Positions 1 to 5,376 of a stretch of 8,338 bases of DNA are shown piece after piece. The stretch's first letter is position 1. Each line of letters starts with the position of its first letter. The stretch comes from an uncultured Acidimicrobiia bacterium. Lineage in GTDB: Bacteria; Actinomycetota; Acidimicrobiia; Spongiisociales; JAENVV01. The stretch lies in contig CAJQPD010000128.1 of assembly GCA_905480085.1 (NCBI GenBank), positions 1 through 8,338 on the forward strand, read 5' to 3'. The notes beneath the pieces are model-generated. The model made no database searches, was not told the DNA's origin, and was given only the letters and a program-made list of their open reading frames with translations. A program made the position numbers and the translations under genes.

Positions 1-446
1 TCATCGTCAAGTCCCCTTTTGGTGCGTCCCTCAAAGGCCTGCGCGAAAGCGAGACCCGCATGCGGATGCTCGGGTACAACACCACTGCCCAGAAGCTGTA
101 TGTGTTCCTGCTCGCCGGATTCTTTGCCACGATCGCAGGCATCTTGCTGGTGTACCTAAACGGATTCATCAGCCCATCCTCGGTCGTGCTGGCGGCCTCG
201 GCAATCGGGGTGTTGGAAGCAATCCTCGGTGGAGTCGGCACTTTGATCGGCCCGATGATCGGTGCCTTCATCATCGTGGCGGTCCAGAACATTGTCAGTA
301 TCTATGTCGACCGCTGGCCGACGCTGATGGGCTTGATCTTCGTGGTGGTCGTTCTCTTCGCTCGACGCGGGCTGGTGGGCGCCATCTCAGATGTATGGAA
401 CCGACGCCAACCGGAAGTTTCGTTAACACCTCAGTCAACACAATGA
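1..446 (+). CDS. livM: Branched-chain amino-acid-type ABC transporter permease, LivM-like, C-terminal part (5' truncated by window edge)
   Basis: Reading frame is open from base 3 (first visible residues IVKSPFGASLKGLRESETR) to TGA at 444-446, giving about 147 residues of a protein that starts upstream of the window. The SPFG...L+..RE.E.R stretch followed by MLGYNTTAQKL matches the cytoplasmic coupling region of LivM permeases, normally SPFGRALRAIRE(D/N)E followed by A..LG+N....KL. Three hydrophobic blocks follow, beginning YVFLLAGFFATIAGILLVYL, then GVLEAILGGVGTLIGPMIGA and LMGLIFVVVVLFARRGLVG. The GGxGTLxGPxxGA and LFARRGLVG signatures are typical of the LivM C-terminus. The protein would form half of the membrane channel of a hydrophobic-amino-acid (HAAT) importer, pairing with a LivH-type permease expected upstream. 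It lies 16 bp before the binding-protein gene, so they probably share a transcript. The ATG at base 60 is internal, not a start. Family call is firm; substrate unknown. Confidence 0.9.
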   Translation, partial: IVKSPFGASLKGLRESETRMRMLGYNTTAQKLYVFLLAGFFATIAGILLVYLNGFISPSSVVLAASAIGVLEAILGGVGTLIGPMIGAFIIVAVQNIVSIYVDRWPTLMGLIFVVVVLFARRGLVGAISDVWNRRQPEVSLTPQSTQ

Positions 447-462
447 GCAACCAGGAGGACGA

Positions 463-1827
463 ATGAAAAATGCAAAACGGTTATTAGCTTGGCTAGCCGT
501 GTTTGTCATGCTGCTTTCGGCATGTACGGACCCGGGCGCCAGCGATGACACGACCGCCGAAACCACTACGAGCACCACGACCGCCCCAGCAGGTGACACG
601 CCCGACACCACTGCTGGCACCTCAGACACCACGATGGCTGATTTTATGTGCGACGAGCCGATCCGGATTGGCGTCTTGCAACCACTGACCGGTGGCCTGG
701 CTGCCTCGGGTACCGACGCCAAAGACGGATTCGAGCTGTATTGGGCGAACCACCCGATGGAAATCGGCGGATGTACCGTCGAATTCCGGATCGAAGACAC
801 CGCCGGCAACCCTGACACCGCCCTCCAGAAGGTTGATGAGCTCGTTGACAATTACGGCGCTGACATCATCGTTGGAGAGCTGCTCGCCAATGTAACGGCA
901 GCCCTTGCGGAACGACTCGCCGACAACCCGGACGTCATCATGATGTCTCCCATCGGTTCAGCCGACGATCTGACCCAACGCACCCTGTATCCGAACTTCA
1001 CCAGGGCTGGTGGCTGGACGTCAAGTCAGACCTCCCACGTCCTCGGGCAGTGGGCGTTCGACCAGGGTTACACCAGCGCCGCATCAATCTGCACCGATTA
1101 CGCCTTCGGTTGGGAAATGTGCGGTGGCTTCACACAAGTGTTCACCGCAGCCGGTGGAACAATCGACCCCAATGAGCAGCTATGGAACCCCCTGGGTTCG
1201 ACCGACCTAGGCACCTACGTGACCCAGCTTGACGGATTCACCCCGGATGCTGTTTTCGTGCTCGAGGTCGGCGCAAGCGTCTCGGACTTCTTCCAAAACT
1301 GGTCTGACTTCGGCCTGAAGGAGGAGATTCCGATCCTGGCAGGTGAGGTCACGGCTGACGTGTCGAATATTCGCAACATCCCGACCGATCAGGTCGAGGG
1401 AATGATTTCGTCAGGTCACTGGGCAGAAGGTAGAGAGGCCCCGGAGACTGAGGAATTCGTGGCGTTGTTCGACGCGGCGACCGGGCGACTCCCGTCGTAT
1501 TACGCCGCCGCCACATGGACGGCTGCTCAGTACATCGACGAAACAATCCAGGCCATGGGCGGTGATATATCGGACAAGGCAGCTGCCCTCGACATGATGA
1601 AGGGCCTCGAACTGTCTACCCCGTTCGGTCCTTCAAAGCTCGATGACTACGGAAACCCCATCTACGACATCTACATCCGTCAGGTCGTCGTTCGCGATGA
1701 TGGCCGGGTTTGGAATATCGTGATCGACACCTTCGAAAACATCGACCAGTTCTGGCCGATGACGGCTGATGAATACCTGCAGCAGCCTGTGTACTCCCGG
1801 GACTTCCAGGGCAACGCAGGAGGCTAA
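463..1827 (+). CDS. ABC transporter substrate-binding lipoprotein, Leu/Ile/Val-binding family (Peripla_BP_6)
   Basis: A 454-residue extracytoplasmic solute receptor delivering ligand to the LivM/LivG/LivF-type transporter encoded around it. The N-terminus is a lipoprotein signal peptide: basic MKNAKR, a hydrophobic core, then lipobox LSAC with the lipidated cysteine at C21. Residues 22-62 are a low-complexity Thr/Ser/Asp/Ala linker that would hold the binding domain off the membrane. From about residue 63 comes the type I periplasmic-binding fold: IRIGVLQPLTGGLAASG, then DGFELYWA, EDTAGNPDTALQKVDELV and IIVGELLANVTAALAE, the usual Peripla_BP_6 order. C63/C104 and C210/C220 are the only cysteines after C21 and could form two disulfides. 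The start is set by AGGAGG at 453-458, four bases before ATG 463. The gene sits between permease and ATPase genes, which links it to this transporter. Binding proteins of this family also carry amides, aromatic acids and urea, so leucine is not assured. Confidence 0.93.
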   Translation: MKNAKRLLAWLAVFVMLLSACTDPGASDDTTAETTTSTTTAPAGDTPDTTAGTSDTTMADFMCDEPIRIGVLQPLTGGLAASGTDAKDGFELYWANHPMEIGGCTVEFRIEDTAGNPDTALQKVDELVDNYGADIIVGELLANVTAALAERLADNPDVIMMSPIGSADDLTQRTLYPNFTRAGGWTSSQTSHVLGQWAFDQGYTSAASICTDYAFGWEMCGGFTQVFTAAGGTIDPNEQLWNPLGSTDLGTYVTQLDGFTPDAVFVLEVGASVSDFFQNWSDFGLKEEIPILAGEVTADVSNIRNIPTDQVEGMISSGHWAEGREAPETEEFVALFDAATGRLPSYYAAATWTAAQYIDETIQAMGGDISDKAAALDMMKGLELSTPFGPSKLDDYGNPIYDIYIRQVVVRDDGRVWNIVIDTFENIDQFWPMTADEYLQQPVYSRDFQGNAGG

Positions 1828-1831
1828 ACGG

Positions 1832-2581
1832 ATGACTACGGCTTCACCGATCCTTCACGTCGACAACGTCACGGTCCGCTTTGGCGGCGTGACGGCCGTT
1901 GATAGGGTGACCCTGCGCGTTGAGCGTGGGAGTCGGTGGGCTGTTATCGGACCGAACGGGGCCGGAAAGACGACCCTGTTCAAAGCCATCTCCGGAGAGG
2001 TGCGCCCGACCATCGGTCGGGTGCACCTCTTTGGTGCCGACACGTCGCGAGCCCATCCCAACCGGAAAGCGCAACGGGGTCTCGGCCGAACCTATCAAAT
2101 AACCGAATTGTTCCAGGCACTCACCGTCGAAGAAAACATGGCAATCGCTGCTCAGGCTCGGAGCGCGACCCGCTTCCATTCCTGGAGGCCATTACGGATC
2201 CGCGGTTGGATCGATGACCGCATCACATCGGCATTGGACCAGCTCCACATTTCCGACGAACGATTCACAGTCGTGTCGGAGATGTCACATGGCCAACAAA
2301 GGCAGCTTGAAATTGCCATGGCTCTGGCGACCAAACCCGAAGTGCTTCTGCTCGACGAGCCCGCCGCCGGACTATCGGCGGCTGAACGTCGCACCATGAA
2401 AGAACTCGTGGAAGACCTGCCTCGCGATCTCACGATCGTACTCATCGAGCATGATATGGAGATCGCCCTCGAACTGGTTGAACGGGTCCTGGTGCTTGAC
2501 AACGGCCAAATGATCGCCGAAGGCGACCCGGATGACATCCGCTCCAACGAGCGGGTCCAAGACGTCTACTTGAAGAGTTGA
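1832..2581 (+). CDS. livG: ABC transporter ATP-binding protein, LivG-like
   Basis: A 249-residue cytoplasmic ATPase subunit of the branched-chain amino-acid-type importer. Motifs in order: Walker A GPNGAGKT (residues 40-47), Q-loop Q89 in TYQITELF, ABC signature MSHGQQRQLE (151-160; the usual LSxGQ has Met and His here), Walker B VLLLDEP (171-177), D-loop AAGLSAAE, and switch histidine H207 in LIEHDMEIAL. The GLGRTYQ...LFQALTVEENMAIAA segment and the C-terminal GQMIAEGDPDDIRSN...VYLKS tail are characteristic of LivG rather than LivF. I chose ATG 1832 because AGGAGG (1818-1823) lies eight bases upstream and overlaps the end of the previous gene. An in-frame ATG at 1769 would add 21 residues unlike the family and overlap the binding-protein gene by about 60 bp. 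It starts 4 bp after the binding-protein stop and runs into the next ATPase gene. Confidence 0.94.
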   Translation: MTTASPILHVDNVTVRFGGVTAVDRVTLRVERGSRWAVIGPNGAGKTTLFKAISGEVRPTIGRVHLFGADTSRAHPNRKAQRGLGRTYQITELFQALTVEENMAIAAQARSATRFHSWRPLRIRGWIDDRITSALDQLHISDERFTVVSEMSHGQQRQLEIAMALATKPEVLLLDEPAAGLSAAERRTMKELVEDLPRDLTIVLIEHDMEIALELVERVLVLDNGQMIAEGDPDDIRSNERVQDVYLKS

Positions 2582-3294
2582 TGATGCTGTCAATCACGGG
2601 TCTGTCTTGTTCATATGGCACCGCCTCAATCATCGACGATCTGGATCTCAAGCTCGCCCAGGGCGAGGTTCTGTCTGTTCTCGGCCGCAATGGCATGGGC
2701 AAGACCACCATGGTGAGTGCGATCGCCGGTATTCGGCCACCAGAGATTCGCTCCGGAAGCATCAAGTTTGATGACAAAGAACTCACCAGTCTGGAAAGTT
2801 TCGAAGTCGCTCGTCTTGGCATCGGCCTCGTACCGCAAGGCCGTCACGTCTTTGGCAGTCTGACCGTCGTCGAAAACCTCAATGTGGTTGCTCGCCCGCC
2901 CCGGCATTCTGCCGACCTCTGGACACTTGAGCGGGTTTTCGATTTTTTCCCGAGACTGGCTGAACGCGCCAGTAGCTTCGCTCGCAATCTCTCGGGCGGT
3001 GAACAACAAATGCTTGCCATCGGGCGAGCCCTGATGACCAACCCGTCGCTGCTCCTGATGGACGAGCCGTCTGAGGGCCTCGCCCCGATCGTCCTTGGGG
3101 CTATCCGTGATCGATTGCTCGAGATCAAGGGCCCCGACCTTTCGATTCTGCTCGTGGAGCAGAATCTCGGGTTGGCCCTATCACTGGCCGATCGCATCGC
3201 CATCATGGGTGCCCACGGTCAGATTGTTTGGACCGGTACCCCTGACGAACTCCGGCATGACGACGAAGCCAAGAAGAACCACCTCGGCGTCTGA
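2581..3294 (+). CDS. livF: ABC transporter ATP-binding protein, LivF-like
   Basis: The second ATPase subunit of the same importer, about 237 residues. Numbering from the second ATG (2584), motifs are Walker A GRNGMGKT (34-41), Q-loop VPQGRHVF (Q85), signature LSGGEQQ (136-142), Walker B LLLMDEP (156-162) and SEGLAPIV. The switch position reads LLVEQNLGLAL: LivF proteins normally carry Gln in place of the H-loop histidine, so this is a family trait and not damage. Asymmetric ATP sites (LivG with His, LivF with Gln) are expected. Three candidate starts lie together: TTG 2578, ATG 2581 and ATG 2584. ATG 2581 shares its A with the TGA of livG, while ATG 2584 sits six bases after GAAGAG (2572-2577), which is better spacing, and gives the family-typical ML start. 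Either way the gene is translationally coupled to livG. It ends 37 bp before the convergent regulator gene. Confidence 0.94.
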   Translation: MMLSITGLSCSYGTASIIDDLDLKLAQGEVLSVLGRNGMGKTTMVSAIAGIRPPEIRSGSIKFDDKELTSLESFEVARLGIGLVPQGRHVFGSLTVVENLNVVARPPRHSADLWTLERVFDFFPRLAERASSFARNLSGGEQQMLAIGRALMTNPSLLLMDEPSEGLAPIVLGAIRDRLLEIKGPDLSILLVEQNLGLALSLADRIAIMGAHGQIVWTGTPDELRHDDEAKKNHLGV

Positions 3295-3331
3295 CGATTC
3301 TCCGGGGTTTCGGGGGTCCCTGCAATGGAGG

Positions 3332-3988
3332 TCATCCGGCCGGGAATTCCCAATCGTGGTAACCGTCTTCCATTCGGTAAGCCGTGCGGCCGACGGCCAC
3401 AAGCAATCGGACCGCCTGGTCAGCATATGAGCAATAACGTCCCCGACAGTATGCAACGACATCTCCACCGGGAAGACCCGGAAGCAACACTTCGAGCTGG
3501 TCGGGGGGGACATTGACCGCGCCAGCGAGGTGCCCCGCTTCGTATTCGACCAGGGGGCGGACGTCGATGACGATGGTGGTGGGATCCTGCATCCGCTGAA
3601 GGGCGGCTTCCCTGTCTAGGACCATGATCTCGTTCCGGTCGCCCAGATAGGCCACCACCTTCTCTTCGAGACCATCATGGTGTTCCGCAGCCACCCCCTG
3701 CACCGATCGCCACAGGTCACGCACGTGATGAGACGCCAGTCGATATTGGACCTGGCGCCCCTGACGTTCCCCAACGACGAGCCCATCGGTCGCCATCCTC
3801 CGGAGATGATGCGACGTGTTTGCCACACTCTGACCAATGGCCGCCGCGAGATCTTCGACGGTCCGGGGTGCCTGAGCCAAAACATCAACGATCTCAAGAC
3901 GCCGGCCCGACCCCAACGATGCTGCCACCCTGGCGAACCCGTCGAACAATGCATCTTTGGCAGGCCGAGATCCGATCATGACTGTCAT
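3332..3988 (-). CDS. ArsR-family winged-helix repressor fused to a C-terminal rhodanese domain; likely sulfane-sulfur sensor
   Basis: A 218-residue two-domain cytoplasmic regulator. Residues about 12-100 are an ArsR/SmtB winged helix: FARVAASLGSGRRLEIVDVL, then TVEDLAAAIGQSVANTSHHL (helix-turn-helix) and MATDGLVVGERQGRQVQYRL (wing). Residues about 118-215 are a rhodanese domain: IVIDVRPLVEYEAGHLAGAV, then the active-site loop YCRGRYCSYADQAV and EDGYHDWE. The only cysteines in the protein are C181 and C186 in that loop. The ArsR metal-binding ELCVCDL motif is absent, and so is the cysteine pair that BigR/SqrR-type persulfide sensors carry in the DNA-binding domain. I infer that persulfidation of the rhodanese loop signals to the winged helix. 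The gene is divergent from a persulfide-dioxygenase-like gene, and a palindrome overlaps its start codon, which suggests autorepression. No Shine-Dalgarno sequence precedes ATG 3988 or the alternative ATG 3979, so a leaderless or short-leader mRNA is possible. Confidence 0.92.
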   Translation of the reverse strand: MTVMIGSRPAKDALFDGFARVAASLGSGRRLEIVDVLAQAPRTVEDLAAAIGQSVANTSHHLRRMATDGLVVGERQGRQVQYRLASHHVRDLWRSVQGVAAEHHDGLEEKVVAYLGDRNEIMVLDREAALQRMQDPTTIVIDVRPLVEYEAGHLAGAVNVPPDQLEVLLPGLPGGDVVAYCRGRYCSYADQAVRLLVAVGRTAYRMEDGYHDWEFPAG

Positions 3989-4006
3989 TCAAGCAGATGC
4001 TTGAAT
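3987..4006. promoter_or_regulatory. Operator palindrome 1 (probable ArsR-rhodanese binding site)
   Basis: A perfect inverted repeat with 9-bp arms ATTCAAGCA and TGCTTGAAT around the two bases GA. Its core TTCAAGC-N4-GCTTGAA (3988-4005) recurs exactly in operator 2. ArsR-type dimers bind palindromes of this size and place. The site overlaps the first bases of the regulator's start codon (3986-3988) and the candidate -35 of the divergent gene. Binding by the adjacent regulator is inferred. Confidence 0.85.
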
Positions 4007-4016
4007 GAACTATGCT
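3988..4016 (+). promoter_or_regulatory. Candidate promoter for the persulfide-dioxygenase-like operon
   Basis: TTCAAG (3988-3993) as a weak -35, 17 bases, then TATGCT (4011-4016) as a -10 matching four of six consensus bases. Transcription would begin near 4023, inside operator 2, leaving a leader of about 25 bases before TTG 4048. Bound repressor at either palindrome would block it. The -35 match is poor, so this is a positional inference. Confidence 0.45.
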
Positions 4017-4037
4017 ATGTTCAAGCAACCGCTTGAA
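4009..4037 (-). promoter_or_regulatory. Candidate promoter for the ArsR-rhodanese gene, overlapping the divergent promoter
   Basis: Read on the minus strand, TTCAAG (4037-4032) is followed after 17 bases by CATAGT (4014-4009), which matches four of six -10 consensus bases. Transcription would begin near 4002, about 14 bases before ATG 3988. Its -10 overlaps the plus-strand -10, so only one polymerase could occupy the region at a time. Weak consensus match; inferred from symmetry and spacing. Confidence 0.35.
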
Positions 4038-4038
4038 C
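4019..4038. promoter_or_regulatory. Operator palindrome 2 (probable ArsR-rhodanese binding site)
   Basis: A perfect inverted repeat with 8-bp arms GTTCAAGC and GCTTGAAC around AACC. The core TTCAAGC-N4-GCTTGAA (4020-4037) is identical to operator 1 in all 14 arm positions, while the four central bases differ (AGAT against AACC), as expected for two separately conserved protein sites. Its centre is 32 bp from that of operator 1, close to three helical turns, so two dimers would sit on the same DNA face. It ends directly before the ribosome-binding site of the dioxygenase-like gene. Confidence 0.85.
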
Positions 4039-4042
4039 GGAG
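4038..4042 (+). promoter_or_regulatory. Ribosome-binding site that fixes the start of the dioxygenase-like gene at TTG 4048
   Basis: CGGAG lies five bases before TTG 4048, good Shine-Dalgarno spacing. The only upstream in-frame ATG (4012) has no such sequence and lies inside the promoter, upstream of operator 2. This argues for a TTG start. Confidence 0.7.
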
Positions 4043-4047
4043 TTATC

Positions 4048-5376
4048 TTGCAGATCACCGCCATTGCCGATCCGGGCCTCGGCAATACTGCCTATCTCGT
4101 GGACCTCGGCGACGGGTCCGGCCTGGTAGTCGATCCCGAACGCGATCCCCGACCGTACCTTGAAGCAGCCAAACGGCGTCGCCTCAAAATCAAGCATGTG
4201 GTTGAGACTCACCTCCACGCCGACTTTGTCTCTGGGGCACGTGAACTCATAGCCGTAGGAGCCAACTTGCTGGCCCCGGCCGCCGCCAATCTTGCGTATC
4301 CCCACACGCCGGTCGAGGACGGTACGAATGTGGCGGTGGGTGACCTGCAGGTAACGGTCATTGCAACTCCGGGACACACCCCCGAACATGTCGCCTACCT
4401 CCTCAACGACGGAGACCGACCGCTTGCCCTGTTTTCGGGCGGCACACTCATGGAAGGCGGAGTGGCTCGGACTGATCTTGTATCGCCGGCCCTAACAGTC
4501 CCGCTGGCCCGAAGCGCTTATCGATCGGTACGACGACTGTTCGACGAGTTACCCGATGAGGTCGAGCTGCACCCAACCCACGGAGCAGGTTCATTCTGTT
4601 CCGCAGGACCGGCGACCGAAACCGGGGCAAGAACCATGGGGAGTCAGCGACCCCATCACCCGGTTCTACTGGCCAGCAGTGAAGACGAATTCGTCAGCTC
4701 TCTGATCGGCGGACTCGGTACCTTCCCTCCTTACTTCCTAACTCTCCGTCCTGTAAACCAGGCCGGTCCAGCTATCTATGGGGTAGACCTCCCGACACTC
4801 AAACCGCTTGACATCGACAGTCTCGACCAGGTGCTCGCCGACGGGGGAACCATCGTCGATGCCCGATCCATCGCCCAGTTTGGGAAAGGGTACATCCCGG
4901 GGTCAATCTCCAACGAGCTTCGCGACCAGTTCGGAACCTGGCTTGGCTGGGTTCTCAAGGCACAGACACCGGTCGTGGTGGTTCTCGACGCCAGCCAGGA
5001 CGAGCGAGAACTTGTGCGCCAAGCGCTCAACGTTGGATTCGAAAACCTCTCTGGCCGCATCGACCTCGACACGTGGATCGCCGCGGGCCGAGCCCTAAAC
5101 TCGATCGACATCGTGGACGCCGCGCACATTGATCCCACCGCCTCAATTTTCGACGTCCGGCAGCAGAACGAATATGAAGCAGGACACGTCAAAGATGCCA
5201 TGCATGTAGAGCTCGGAGCGCTCACTCTTATGCCCGCCGAAGAACTACTCCCAGCAGTCGTGCACTGCGGTCACGGCCAACGCGCCATGACCGGCGCCAG
5301 CCTCCTCGCCAGGGCAGGAGTCGAGACTCTGGCCGTCACCACAGCTGGACCCGAGGAAATCGCCAGATACCGATGA
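4048..5376 (+). CDS. Metallo-beta-lactamase-fold persulfide-dioxygenase-like protein with two C-terminal rhodanese domains
   Basis: A 442-residue cytoplasmic protein, counted from TTG 4048. Residues 1 to about 245 are an MBL-fold domain of the ETHE1/CstB type, enzymes that oxidise glutathione or other low-molecular-weight persulfides to sulfite. Visible motifs are ETHLHADFVSG (H55, H57, D59), TPGHTPEHVAYL (H110) and HPTHGAGSFC (H178, C184). The motif that normally reads (T/S)GDxL and supplies an iron-ligand Asp (D154 in human ETHE1) reads SGGTLMEGGVARTDL, with G132 in its place. H60 of the HxHxDH pattern is Phe, but the matching ETHE1 His is not an iron ligand. Residues about 253-350 are a rhodanese-like domain without a catalytic cysteine. 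Residues about 355-440 are a second rhodanese, FDVRQQNEYEAGHVKDAMHV, with C407 in VVHCGHGQRAM. Divergence from an ArsR-rhodanese gene and paired operators support a sulfane-sulfur detoxification role; the exact reaction is inferred. Confidence 0.88.
   Translation: MQITAIADPGLGNTAYLVDLGDGSGLVVDPERDPRPYLEAAKRRRLKIKHVVETHLHADFVSGARELIAVGANLLAPAAANLAYPHTPVEDGTNVAVGDLQVTVIATPGHTPEHVAYLLNDGDRPLALFSGGTLMEGGVARTDLVSPALTVPLARSAYRSVRRLFDELPDEVELHPTHGAGSFCSAGPATETGARTMGSQRPHHPVLLASSEDEFVSSLIGGLGTFPPYFLTLRPVNQAGPAIYGVDLPTLKPLDIDSLDQVLADGGTIVDARSIAQFGKGYIPGSISNELRDQFGTWLGWVLKAQTPVVVVLDASQDERELVRQALNVGFENLSGRIDLDTWIAAGRALNSIDIVDAAHIDPTASIFDVRQQNEYEAGHVKDAMHVELGALTLMPAEELLPAVVHCGHGQRAMTGASLLARAGVETLAVTTAGPEEIARYR

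Noticed and set aside
435..851. Minus-strand open frame opposite the binding-protein signal and linker region
   Set aside because: Its Ser/Val-rich composition is explained as the reverse of the Thr-rich linker codons; it has no ribosome-binding site or motif.
1769..1831. In-frame upstream ATG that would extend the LivG-like protein by 21 residues
   Set aside because: It overlaps the binding-protein gene, has no family-like sequence, and ATG 1832 has AGGAGG eight bases upstream.
3110..3180. LivF lacks the H-loop histidine (Gln in LLVEQN)
   Set aside because: LVEQN is the normal LivF sequence, so this is a family feature and not a defect.
3295..3331. G-rich convergent intergenic segment considered as a bidirectional terminator
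   Set aside because: Only 3-bp stems could be drawn and there is no T-run on either strand. Termination may occur elsewhere or be Rho-dependent.
4216..4230. Phe in place of the last His of the HxHxDH motif (HLHADF) read as a broken active site
   Set aside because: In ETHE1-type mono-iron enzymes that His is not an iron ligand, and HxHADF occurs in MBL-rhodanese proteins as I recall them. The Gly at the Asp ligand is the change that matters.
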